Of a DNA stretch of 64,000 nucleotides, positions 34,001-44,111 are shown piece after piece. The translations under genes were made by a program, and so were the position numbers. Position 1 is the first letter of the stretch, and every line of letters starts with the position of its first letter. The notes beneath the pieces were generated by a model. It did not search any database and was not told the origin of the DNA. It saw only the letters and a program-made list of their open reading frames with translations. The stretch is from Diaporthe sp. PMI_573 (taxonomy: Eukaryota > Ascomycota > Sordariomycetes > Diaporthales > Diaporthaceae): the NCBI GenBank assembly GCA_021399435.1, contig JAJTUP010000059.1, forward strand, positions 186,001 to 250,000, written 5' to 3'.

Positions 34001-34150
34001 GCTTGTGGAGTTGGTGAGGTGTCTCTTCGGCGGCGCGGTTCTTGACGGTAGCTCTGCGTCTGCCTCGCTCCGCTTGGTGGATCGTGAGTTGGACGAGAGT
34101 GCGGCCGTGGTAGTCTTTGCGGTGATGTCACCGCCGCTTGAGCTTGCCAT
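31043..34150 (-). CDS. SNF2-like DEAD/H helicase of accessory island
   Basis: Intact single-exon ORF of 1035 aa. Residues 1-290 are disordered and acidic/Pro-rich with a small globular start (YSYDRFRSWLLESG). The ATPase begins at motif I, IGLDVGFGKTILALF (about 351-365). Motif II is VIFMDEFHRYKG (about 551-562, DEFH), and the C-terminal RecA lobe has AVTEIAAEGFNLQRVNN and motif VI HQAIGRAHRTKQKSRVKIV. The order and the long spacing fit SNF2 family ATPases that translocate on DNA. A Cys cluster (KCCPSQGDKVVQCPC, about 402-416) sits between motif I and motif II and could bind zinc. Neighbours are the DUF7924 nuclease-like gene downstream and Cys-rich genes upstream. The specific function is unknown. 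Confidence 0.85.
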   Translation of the reverse strand: MASSSGGDITAKTTTAALSSNSRSTKRSEADAELPSRTAPPKRHLTNSTSSLANNPIDIGAIIIVHTKENQVYQAPLDYFSDRDVLYGLRPRHYSYDRFRSWLLESGGIPIDEAVSTIVHGASEEKVAMDLAPIGDFYATLVKLCTGTVWPFADDKWGNVFILEQMSASDLNAILRARQLHELANAPADDPVPLGPLTIEPPPPATKEKEATPPEPEAEKPEPEVIELDKSDSEPELLPDDPDATPDKTVPPAEPQVLTAPEFFDLIREATSPNDPRLTAAEQDGLEADHRLFRIDATKFKKALMFFNTTLGGENKCPLPALDRFAFFWQVYTAYEMFMAPITKGMNGFCIGLDVGFGKTILALFYIHARAVIVDLWAEVQAEWKTGKADRHLPKGNRDATKCCPSQGDKVVQCPCVYRSDTRAICVSGYLEDVPALIVIPPHLKDVWRKEIKEFFKDFGTDQQYLRFYYYFSDKTAGNDLSINAKAQDRAKRVRRTRGMVEVDILEEEAVETIQKGRGRARDVFLVSEKVMKQLSKLYQEGKTTLLAAGVIFMDEFHRYKGSTDDTIPFEVMGKIAEKAGFPVTLFPLCGTTVEEGPSTWRAPAEHYLGQWQMWGKPAAPGEPSLGDHPLKAINFDPEKILKQTDFIRKVHKDLVKRLAEGALMEDEFKKTTDKIRPYLSILVFALRKSQVWRREILNQLPPCIENDIAIDTELDTETTSARQHYISHVRTLIKKELKRCTKEWKKDKEFAESKGEPFHQPEPTYFDIAQRAAGGHDKNAGYLDLTRMSTFPYIAVLQKSGTITRAELGSTECQKIAVDVQKLIEGNKEISHSSLLKEFADWDFHKCRHQLFDNSPKFQLLLQLIEDLLKDIDSRTAPEDKSGKRHAIVFATHNITAILIYYLLVTNAELCKDIEPILLTSSMPMPKRRQWVNYMGQPCTPESRCKILIAVTEIAAEGFNLQRVNNVWFIELPNTLTKLHQAIGRAHRTKQKSRVKIVKMYDKLNLLDKYAFNAMKSKRELADRLYNVKVVWSE

Positions 34151-34746
34151 GCTGGGCGGAGCGACTGCTTTTACGAATCAGCTTCAGGGCTCGGAAGGCC
34201 GGTACTTGTATCGGCGTGAGGAAGTTGGTCGTGGACAGGAAGTTGGCTTTGGGAGCCGGGTGATGCTTGTGAGGTGGCTGCCTCTGTCAGTAGGAATGGA
34301 ACTTACGATTTGTCTTTCGCAAGTGGGCTGTTAGTAGAGGTTGAGCGACGAGGGTTGAGGTAGGCCTCGCTGAGTGCGTTGGTGGACAACGACGACTGGA
34401 TTGCTGTTGGCAACAAGTTGGTGGAAGTAAAGTGTGTTGGTGGATCGTGTATCAATCCAGGTAGCTAACAAGTTTCTTTAAAGCAGGACGTTTTTACAGA
34501 GAGCGAAATGTCTTTCCCTACGACCTCGGGCTTTCATTACAAATGACAGTCATTTTGGTCTGTTAACTCCCGAGAGTGCTATAAAAATCGCGATCCGTTC
34601 AATTCTGTGGGGCTTATGTGCTGCACAACAACTGTGTCTGAAATTTGGACAGTTCCATGTGCAGCCTCGACATGTCCACCTGTGAAGAAACAACACACTT
34701 CTCGACTTCGCCCGCCCTGGTTCTTCATCTCTAGGCGGTTAGCCTG
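34151..34746. other. Intergenic upstream of the SNF2-like gene
   Basis: The likely promoter of the helicase gene; no coding signal that I trust. Confidence 0.45.
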
Positions 34747-36592
34747 TCATCGTCTCCGTAGTAGTACCACTTTCTCTATGGCCCCCCTGATGTTCCGTGC
34801 ACGCTGGGCGGCCAGCAAAACTCGGCTTGTGATCGCATATAAGTTTTGCTGTTGTGCCTTTTCTGCTGCTTGGCGTGTGACCGGTCGTGCGAGGTGCAGC
34901 TGTTCTTTGAGCCTCTTGATCGTCTTTTGCGAAGATGAACGGAACGATCTCTGATGTTCCAAAGCTCCATGGCAGCCTTCTCAAGTGTTTTGGGTATTGG
35001 TTGGCACGATTTCTTCTTTTTGCACAGCCTTCACAAGCAATCTTTTCTGGACTTTTGTTACTGGTCGAAATGCGAGTACAAATTGCTTGGGTACTCCGAA
35101 CCACTTACTGCCTATTGACCGTGTCGCGGGTCCGCTGCAGGTCACTTTGCCATCCTTCACGCATGCCATGAGGCAGCGAAGACATGGTTGTGGCTTGAGG
35201 GGTGGATCGTTTAGTGAGCCCGGTGGAGAACAAGGATCGAGTTGGGGTGTGGGTGCGCCGTGGCCCAAGGATCTCTGCGCGGCTCTTGTTGCATACCTCG
35301 GGGGGACAGAGTGCGGCCCTTGCCCATTAGCCTTACTCATGCTACCTTCGCCTTGTTTCGTTTGAGCTGTGAGGGTAATGCTGGCATCTGGGCTTTCGTT
35401 CCTGGTACTGGATGCGGATGTGCGACTTGTGTCGAAGGTGTCATCGATGCCCATAGTCGGCCTTTGGAGGTTGGTGGTCATTCCATCTTCCTCAGTTGGT
35501 TGGCCGCATATTGCGTCGAGCGTGCCATCGGTGCCCGCGGCCGATCTCTGGAAGTTCGCAGCTACTCTTTTTCTTCGAGTGGCTGCGCCACGTCTTGTGT
35601 CCTTGACACCACGTGTGTTGGATGGAGTGTTGTTGCTCAAATTCGGCCGTGGCGTTCTGCTCGTAGTTTGAGAATGCTTGTTAAGGCTTTTGCTGCCCCT
35701 TGTTGACTCGGATATGTTTGCAATGCGAGTTGAGTGTCTGGGCGGCTGACTTGCGATAGATGGCTGATGGTCTGCGGGCTTGGCTGGATTGAGCTGTTTT
35801 GTTGGTGATCCTGGGTCTGAGGATAAGGGGGACGAATTATGAACTCCTGCTGCTGCTGTTGAGTTTGCGTCAGCTTGGTCTGCAGTAAAGGGCTGCTCAC
35901 GGGTGGAGTCAAAACAATGCGGTTCCTGTGCCTCTGCCTGTTTACGGAAAGCTGAAGCTGATTGGACGTTGTCTTGTTCCGATGTTGATGAGGCGGCCGG
36001 GCCTGAGAAGAAGGTATCGTTGCTGCCGGTTTCTCCTGAGCGTTCTGGTCTGGGCAGCGCATGGATGCCGTCGCTATTGCTTTCTGTCTCGCCTCGCGTA
36101 CCTTGACCTATGTGAGACTCTAGTCCGGTGGCGTTTGTCTCTGCTAGTCCGTTAACTGAGGCCGGGAAGTGTGGGCTGGTGGAGCGAGAGCCGAAGGCCT
36201 AAAGTCTGGTTAGTAAGGCTTCAGACTTGCGGCAGATGCTTGGCCAGGCTCACCGAAGGAGCTGCCTGAACAGTGGAGAGCGCGTTGGCTTGTATGGGTA
36301 GTAGCCTAGGCGGTCGCACATAAGCTGACGCTGTTGATTCAGCCTCGGGAGGTGTGACACATAGCACAGGACGGGACCTGGCGGCGCCAGATAGTTGTAG
36401 ATAGGGACTGGCGGGCGTAGTGATGCTAGGCTGCGATAGCTTTCTTCGTTTCGCAGAAGCAGAAAGGAGGGCCACGACCGTGTCGCTTTGCTTGGGTGTG
36501 CTTAGAGCTGGAAGCGGTCGCTGCGGCGAGGCCCGGTGCGTCCCGCTTCTAGGTGAGTTGCCCTCTGTGTCTTTGAGAGGCGGAGAGGACAT
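34747..36592 (-). pseudogene. Cys-rich, Ser/Pro-rich island protein with frameshifted C-terminus
   Basis: Exon 1 is 36592-36254 (MSSPPLKDTEGNSP...). A 55-bp intron with a CTAAC branch leads in phase to exon 2 from 36198. Exon 2 stays open to a stop at 34981, giving up to 518 aa. The body is low complexity. Near the end, PCLRCLMACVKDGKVTC begins a C-x2-C zinc-type pattern. The expected partner appears in shifted frames: ACEGCAKRR, then in the next frame KKKSCQPIPKTLEKAAMELW, then in the third a clean helical QKTIKRLKEQLHLARPVTRQ ending at 34747. One missing A in an A-run near 35018 and another single-base shift near 34960 would explain this. Alternatively, an intron I failed to resolve removes the shifts. 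Confidence 0.5.
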
Positions 36593-36837
36593 TGTCGGAG
36601 GACGTCGCGTGGGAGTTCTCAGCGCCGTGGAAGGCGAGGCGGGATGGGATTTGTGGTTGGAGGTTAGAGGCACAAGAAACGAGAAACTGCCAGAAGTTGT
36701 TGTCAAAGGTTTCTTGGTGGGGAAAGACGGTAACTGCAGAGGCCTGCCTACTTGCTGAGGTACTCCTTCTGCGTACAGCACTCCCCGTTTGCATTTTTGA
36801 GCCTTAACAAAACCCCCTCCTGGCTTCACGAGACAAC

Positions 36838-37620
36838 ATGGCAGACTCCGGCACGTCTGACGCTGCCGAAAACAGGCCAAAATGGAAGACATCTGCGAAG
36901 ACGCCGTATCAGAAAGGTGGCCAGTGACAGACTCCATGCAAGCAATGTGTTGAGAACCAGCTCAAGCATTTTGAAGAGGATAAATGGAACGATAGCTGCT
37001 GCGACCAACAGAGTAAGTGGGTCGATCAGCTTCGGACTTGATTCACACTGACCGCCCTCAGCAAAGAAAAACATCAGCAAGAACTGCTACCGCTGCCGCG
37101 AACTGAAAAAGAAGGCATGCGAGTCGCTTGACGCCAGCAACGCCGCAGTCCGCGAGTGGGCCGCGGTCCAGCTCAACCCGGAGAACTACGATTTCCAAGA
37201 CCGATTACATGCGGCAGCCAACATTATGGAGTATTTGGCACAGCAGTCAACACATCTTTCCAGCAGCCAACAGAGTCACTACGATGCCGTGGAAGCGAGC
37301 GCACAAACAGCTGCCACCGCAGTGGCACTCCTTGAAGATGTCTATGTTTGTGAAATCTGGAAATTTGTGGTAGCCTTTGTGTACATATATCGTTAACATC
37401 GGATTAGCAGATGCGATTCGGTGGTCTCCCCGGCCACGACTCAGATGGCGCCTCAAAAAGCCCAGGTCCAAAGACTCTGACCGACCCGGCCAACCAAGCG
37501 AAGCTCGACAGCCTTCGTGAATGCCGCAAGCTCGACGATGCGCTGCGTCTCGCAACAGAGGTGACTAGCGCTGCTGCTGCCGAGGTCAGGGAGGCCATGG
37601 ATGCTATGCGAGTGAGGTGA
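36838..37620 (+). pseudogene. Cys-rich island protein with in-frame stop
   Basis: Exons 36838-37012, 37062-37339 and 37411-37620 join in phase; the acceptor could also be at 37407. The product reads MADSGTSDAAENRP, then codon 30 is TGA (36925-36927), followed by TPCKQCVENQLKHFEEDKW, SCCDQQ, KNCYRCRELKKKACESLD and a helical C-terminus (KLDDALRLATEVTSAAAAEV). The C-x2-C ... CC ... C-x2-C ... C spacing suggests a zinc-binding domain like that of the divergent neighbour. The only barrier is the early TGA, so it is either a broken gene, a sequencing error, or read from a different first exon. It is head to head with the other Cys-rich gene, with 245 bp between starts. Confidence 0.5.
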
Positions 37621-38668
37621 ATGCTCATGCTAAATTAGGAATCTATGGCAGAGTCGGTGGTGAGCCCGATAGTCCCTACATTACCCACTCCTTCTAAGCA
37701 TTTGGCCGTAAGGATTCCTTTCCTCACAACACCACAAATCAACGATAAAATCTATGCCCGATATCCCAGAATATGAGACACTCGCCGACCAACGGATCAG
37801 GGTGGCCGCAGCGACAAGGAGCCGACGATCCATGTTCCCCCATCCCGCGCGCCACTGGCCACGCGGCTCTCACTTCCACAAATTTTGGTGTTCGTCTGAT
37901 TCCACTTTCGCTAAGCCTCTGGAATAGTGCCCTGAGATCCAATTGGCAGATCAATTAAGAAGTATGGATGCTTAAACAACGTCCCGGCGCCTTACAACAG
38001 CTTTGTATGTGGGTGTACGCCAAAAGCCTTGTGAGGCAAGGTCTGTCACCTTACGATGGAGGGAGTCGGGGCTTTGTAGACGACACAGCGCAAATTAGAA
38101 TCGTTCCCTCTGAGAAAGACTGGTTGAGTAGATCAGGCCAGAAAGTTTTCCCACAGGGGCGTCCATGGATGGTGACGACGTCTTTCTTATCCTCTCATTC
38201 AAAAATGGGTCCCGCCCCGGCAAAACATCGGCCAAGTCCGCACTTATCATCAATTCAGGACACAAAATTAAAGCATGATCACTATGCTTTACTTCACCAA
38301 AAGCTCATTCGGGCTTGGAGATAAGTGGAGGCGGTTATGGTCAGGGGCATCTCGGGCGTGTGTGATTGTCAGATCAAGGAATACTTGTGCTCAAGAAAAG
38401 GAACGCGAGTCTCATTGGTCGAAAGCTGCTCTATGCTCTTCACCCAATGATTTCCAGAGCCAAGGGCCTACTCCAATCAGAGTCGATGGACCCTGACGCT
38501 CCTTCCATCATCATGCTTCATGATTTATCCCTGGCTGGCTGTTCCAGAGCAGCGATGTCGAAAGAGCATGGGAGCCTCAAGCATTTCTTTGGTCAGAAGC
38601 TCCTCGGAAATTGCTTGTCTCTCCTGGCAAGGTACTCAAGAGCTGCGAAGATGGCCGATTTGGCTCAA
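37621..38668. other. Intergenic, right edge of accessory island
   Basis: No gene is supported. The long plus-strand ORF that continues from here to 38971 is antisense to the spliced gene on the minus strand and has no family signature. Confidence 0.45.
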
Positions 38669-39548
38669 TCAAGCCTCCCGACCATCTTCCTCCTTGACAG
38701 CGTCGCTGCTGTCCTCGTCGGCAGAGTCGACAGCAAGCTTCCGCTTCTTCGAGACAGGACCCTGGCGAGCCTTGATGTTGGACTTGAGACCAATGGGGGC
38801 TTTCGCGGTCTTGTCATTCTTGTCATTCTCAGCACCGCTAGTATCGTTGCTGGCGCCAACGGTGGCATCTGGAGCCTGGCTGCCGGACTGAGTGATCTTG
38901 CCACCTTTGTACTCAAATCCGTACGGGCCGACGATGCTGTTGAGCTTTCGAGGCCTGCATGGCGTGGATAATATCAGTCCATCAAGAACAGTCGAGCAGC
39001 AATCTGAGGAAGAGACATGTGCAAGGAAAGCGGGTTGTGACGTGTGCTGTGGTGGGCTTTACTTACACATTCTTGCCATGGGACACGCCGAGAACTAAGG
39101 ACTGTCAGCAAGATCCATCCGTTCATTAGGACAACAAACGACAAGGTGTTCGAGGTGGAAGATATGCTGTTGGAGTAACATTTCGGTTGAAAGGCAAGCG
39201 GAACTGATGCTGCTGCAGTGTGACGTGCCCACCTTTGTCGAGGGCCAGGACAGGCAAGTACCATTTGAGGGGCACTTACCTGGAGCGAGCTTGTTGTTGT
39301 CGACCTTGAAGTCGTCGCAGTTCATGATCATGTGGCACTGTAAGACGACACCAAGGTCAGTAATCGGTTGTTGAACGAAGCCAACTGTGTGGCATATCAA
39401 GCACGCGCTCATCTCGCTGGGTTGAGTATTGTAGAAGAGCCTTCAGGAACAGGTAGATACTTGGAGGACTCACGAGGGCAGCAACTGCTCCAGTCGGGGT
39501 ACCATGGCCGCCTTCGGCTGTAGCGTTTGCATTCTTCTTGGGAGGCAT
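38669..39548 (-). CDS. Small conserved nuclear-type protein, function unknown
   Basis: Four exons (39548-39474, 39337-39280, 39094-39067, 38954-38669) give 148 aa, all phases consistent. It reads MPPKKNANATAEGGHG, AALCHMIMNCDDFKVDNN, KLAPVLGVSHGKNVPRKL and NSIVGPYGFEYKGGKIT, then a polar tail with a nuclear-localisation-like SKKRKLAV and an acidic Ser-rich end. The folded part is only about 75 residues. Small MPPK-starting proteins with a helical domain of this kind are common in ascomycetes and often resemble Myb/SANT-like modules, but I cannot assign one. Because the exons are tiny, no single ORF shows the gene. Confidence 0.75.
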
Positions 39549-42500
39549 CTTGATGTCGGGGCGTACTGGACTGAGGGTTGATGGAGGGTTGATGTTATGC
39601 AATGTTGGATTGCCGATGATTGGGGATTGACTGTGTGCTGTGAGTTTGTGGTCGGTGACGCGCGACTGAAAGGCCCTGATCGAAAACTGGACGAAGGGCA
39701 GAGGTGGACCAGAGGGGTCAGTGGTGCCAATGTTGGTTGCCAGGATACCAAAAACACGTGGGCTGTTGAAGCTCCTGCAGCATTTTTGCCTTTCCGAATT
39801 CACAGCCCAAGCCTCTAAACCCTCACGAAAGATTTCCAGTCATAGGCTCCGGTATGAGTTATCATTGCATTAATCTCGAGCTGCCTACCCTATCCTCGAT
39901 TCTGAAAAGACATTGTAAACACGTCATTCAACCATTTCTGGACTTGTTGATTATGAAGTGCTGCCTCCATCATCTGCTTGCTCAGATCAACCTTTTGTGG
40001 GATTGAAGCATTTGAGCCCTCCCGGAATCAAGTTGTGGACTGGGTAATTAGAAACCGGCCTCCCATCGCTTGAAGCTATGCTCCCTCTCATACAGGGAGA
40101 TCTTGTTGGAATCTCATAGGCAGCTTTGTGTGGGAAGGGCAGTGGAAATTCGCATCGTAAGTCCCGGTGATCAGGCTGTCTAGTGCATGAATGAACAAGA
40201 AACTGAACTAACTGGGTGCGACTGTAGGTAGAGCAACTGCTAATAAAGCCAAGACGATGTTGTAGGGCCTGCAGAGGCCCCAATTGCCACAGCGGAAGGG
40301 ATGAGCCAGTAGTAACATTGGCCACCCCCTGACACCATTCCGCATGGGTCACGGATGAGAGGACAAAGTGTGAGCTCCATCCCATCATCCTGGAAATTGT
40401 TGTTCTCAGTCAGCATTCAACATCCGTCTTGGTTGATACAGAATGTGGCGTAGACTGATGCCGTCTATCAAGCTTGGAATACGAACGTTGAAGCCACATC
40501 CTTTGCTCCATCGTGTCACAAAGTTTAACTTGTACGCATGTCATCCTCACCGACGTACACGCTACGTTCCCCCTGTATCTTCGTTGTCTGTGGCAATGAC
40601 AAATCGACAACTCCACGCGCATCTGATCTTCAGCAGGCGCAGTCCTGTCCCAAATCACTCAAGATAGCGACACTCTGTGTATTCTTGTGACCGTCTGGAA
40701 AGGAACAGGACCTGCTAGACTTAGCCGTTGTCACATCTGTTGGCTGAAAGTCTGTCGTAATGCGCTGTGGGTTGGTAAGGTTGGGCTCTGGCAAGGGATA
40801 TCTGCTCGGAGATACCAGCTGAAAGGATGGATCGTTGGAATTACATGAGTTATCAGTTTCCCTCTCAAGAGATAACCGCGGAGACATTGTCGATGAGTTC
40901 CACCGGCCGGTGAGGCCAGTCAAGGTTGTTTGACGCGTGTGTTTTTCCTCGCAGCAAGGCAGCTGCGAGAGATTTTGGCAGAACGCCTGGAGCATGCAAG
41001 CTCGCAGGGGGGCTCCCTGGCAGGAAGGGTAGGCGGTCAACGTCAGGTGGAGCTCCGGGACGGTCTACACCCCCAAGGCGGCAGGCGGTCAGAAGCCGTC
41101 CGCACCTGCGGCAGAATCCTTCGCCGTGGAATATTTAAACCCTCGCCCCCCTCCCTCCTTTGCTTGTTTTCCTCTTTTCTTCTTCAGCTCTCTTTGCCTT
41201 TTGGCTTAGATCAAGTGTAGTATCTGTTCTTTTCAGTTTAATCTCTGAAAGTACTCTACGGAGTACAATCGTGATTATTCTAATTTTTGTCTCTGGGAGG
41301 ACGGCCCTCTGGGCTTGCCCATGGCCGACCTCCACAGTGTCCTCGGTATCACACTGCCTCCGAGTGACGCGAACCCTCCTTTTCATTGCTGTCTCAGGCT
41401 TGCCTAGGACGTGAGGAAGAAGATTGCCACGCGGGTCGTTTCTTGGCTTGCCCTTGCCCTCCAAATGCTGCGTCACCGCCCACCTGCTCCCGCGCCGGCC
41501 GCTGTTGACTCGACCGAGCTGTCCATCGAATCCATGCCTGGCCCCGCCCCTCGAGCAGAACGCCAGCCACTCGAACGACATCACAACAGGACAGCTGCCA
41601 CCAGTGTTGATTCACCACGACTCCGAATGCGCCCAAGCGAACACAGCTCCGTTTTCGCTTCCCTTTCCGCCATCTGCGGGCCTCGCAGAGACGACTCAGC
41701 ACTGCCGAGCGCGTCCGATTTCCATACAGGCTGCGAGGAGATGCATCGAATCCTCGTTCCTCCGCCACCTTGACCTCATCTCGAATGCCACGCCAGTTCT
41801 GTTCCATGCCTGGCCCCATAAAACGTTCGCTTGTTTGTGAGCCTTGGGCGCAGGTCACTCACCAACACGCTCGCCTGCTCTCAATTGCGTGGCCCACAGG
41901 AACGTGACGTGCAGCTCTAACTTTGAGTGAAAGGGCATAGAGAGGCTGTCCTTGATCCTTTAGGCCCGAGACTACGACTTATGGACGCCTGGGAGCCTCC
42001 AATTCACAGGCATCTCTGCACTCCCATGAGCGGCGGGAACCACGTCCAAATTGTCGAGAGCCAAGCTTGCTCCCACCTGCCAAACCTCATAACTTTGTCA
42101 CAATACAGTGCCCATGCATTGTTGGCCACCAGTGAGGAGATGCGTGCGTTTCCTTCAGCTCCAAATGCCACGCTGAGCTTGCGACAGTAGTGACCCGTTC
42201 CGAGCTTGCCGGTTTCGTAGCTCATACAAGCTGGGCTGCTCCAGGCAGTTTTTGGCCACGGCTGCCTTGCCCCTACGGTGGAATGCCACGACCCAACTTG
42301 AGACAACATGGTCATGAACCAGACTCCATCCACCCTTGGAGACTAGGACTGATCTGGGTCCCGCGCCTCTTCTTTCCTCTTAAGTTCAACACAGTGAGCA
42401 CCGGATGCCCGATGTCACTGGCCTCTGGAGGTCTGCTTGGCGTGATCCCAGTTGCTTTCCGACATCACTCGATAACCCTCGCACCCTCCACGCTTTGGTA

Positions 42501-43572
42501 CGCTGTCGAACTGCCCAACAGCAGCCAGTCAGCATTGGCTGCTTTTTTTTTTCTTTTTTTTTTTTCATTTGAGGGGCAAGAATTCAATTTGTGACGAAAA
42601 AAAATCAGCTGCTCTCTCCTAACCTGACGCCTGGCCAGTTCGTGCGACCCCTAATCACTACCTCCGAAGACATATACGACAGAAATTCATCCGCATTTTT
42701 GTTCCGCCTCGCCTCCAAAGCAATGGCTGAGCAACGCGTTACCATACCTGGAGACATTGGCACCGGAATGGGTGACTCGACACGGAGGCTTGGTTGCTGG
42801 GCACACGTGGATGAACAGCAACTCATTGATGGGGAGTCAACCAATCGCGCCGTCCATGTTCCCAGAATGAGGAATTTGCCAGAATGCCATGTAATGACAT
42901 TCCAACGGCTAGCCAATACAAAGAGCTCGAGGTAGGAGGAACTACTCGTGAACGCACTGAATGATGTGCACACCATTCCGCAAGCACTGCCCATGGTGCT
43001 CTTTCTTGTGCGCCTCGTACATGACAAATGCCAGCTTCCAATCAGTGCCCTGGGCAAGCGAAGTATTGCTCAGCACCAATGTGTTTACAACGTGAGGGTT
43101 CAATATCGGAACGATCATGTGGCTTGTGAATCCGGCACGAACCATTGTGCAGTCAAAAATTCGCAAAATTCGTTCCAGTATCCGCCAGAGGGGGGGGGGG
43201 GTTTTGAATGGGGTTGTCTGAGCTTTTTATAAAACATAATCGCATATCGACCACTCTATCCCACCGCCTCGCAAATTGTAGTCTGCAGCACATTGGTTTT
43301 CTTAATGGCACACAGACTTTAGTACAATGACTACGGTTGCATTTGGCTAGTATCGGCGAGTTCTCGGATACTTCTGACTTCACCGCTTATAGATCGGCAC
43401 CGGTGCCAAGCGGAAGGTCGGACGTAACGGACTAAGCATAAAGAGAAGAGACCGATGTTTCACTGTCCCAGTAGCCCCAGGACTCTTCAACCCCCTTGCC
43501 TCCCGTCAAAAAGTCGGACCAGGGGTGCGGGAGAAAACACATCTTCAGCTTGCATTCAGCTCAGCCGCGGCA
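39549..43572. other. 4-kb stretch without a supported gene
   Basis: ORFs on both strands up to 154 codons overlap each other and lack signatures. A TATTTAAA followed by C/T-rich sequence near 41132-41200 looks like a fungal core promoter, but no clear coding sequence follows. T-runs lie at 42542-42566 and a G-run near 43188-43201. An unannotated non-coding transcript is possible but not shown. Confidence 0.45.
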
Positions 43573-44111
43573 ATGCCGTCACCACCGTTCCCACCTCCAA
43601 CTGGAGAGTATTCAGACCACAAGGCCAATTGCCATTGTGGCGCGGTCAGGTTCACCTTCTTCATCTCACCGCCTCTCGACAATTATCCCGTTGTTGAATG
43701 CAACTGCTCCATCTGTCAGCGCAACGGGTACCTACTCGTGTACCCAGTCAAGGAGAACCTCAAGCTTGGGGAAGGTTCAGGAGAGGCTATGGGATCGTAT
43801 TGCTTCGGAAACAACAATGTCAAGCACAACTTCTGCAAACAATGCGGCAGCAGTCTTTTCTTTGAAGTCCTGAGCCCACCACATGATGCGGCGGCTGAAG
43901 CAGAGAGGAGAGGAGAGAAATTACCTGTCATCATGGGAGTCAATGCGAGTAGCCAGACATTTCCTACATTTACATCCTATCCAAGTTCATTGACGAATTT
44001 GAAACACTAACGTATATTCAGCTAAGGATGGTTACCGGGCTGGAGGTGGACAAATTGATCATCAAGAAAGTCGACGGAGAAGGGCGCGAGCCGAAGTATG
44101 CAGTGCGATAA
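43573..44111 (+). CDS. GFA/CENP-V-type zinc protein
   Basis: Exons 43573-43944 and 44022-44111 give 153 aa. The zinc ligands of the glutathione-dependent formaldehyde-activating (GFA) fold are in place: NCHCGAVRFTF, CNCSICQRNGYL and FCKQCGSSLFFEV. The exon junction restores the family motif VNLRM. To join in frame the intron must begin with GC (GCGAGT) and end TTCAG, with a CACTAAC branch site, a GC-AG intron. Members bind glutathione adducts or simply zinc, and most fungal paralogues have no tested activity. Without the splice, the ORF would end soon after GVNASSQTF. Confidence 0.85.

Noticed and set aside
38366..38971. 201-codon plus-strand ORF
   Set aside because: It is antisense to the last exon of the spliced gene at 38669-39548, whose frame and splice sites are consistent.
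41135..41840. Overlapping ORFs of up to 154 codons on both strands
   Set aside because: They contradict each other and show no domain, signal peptide or splice logic.
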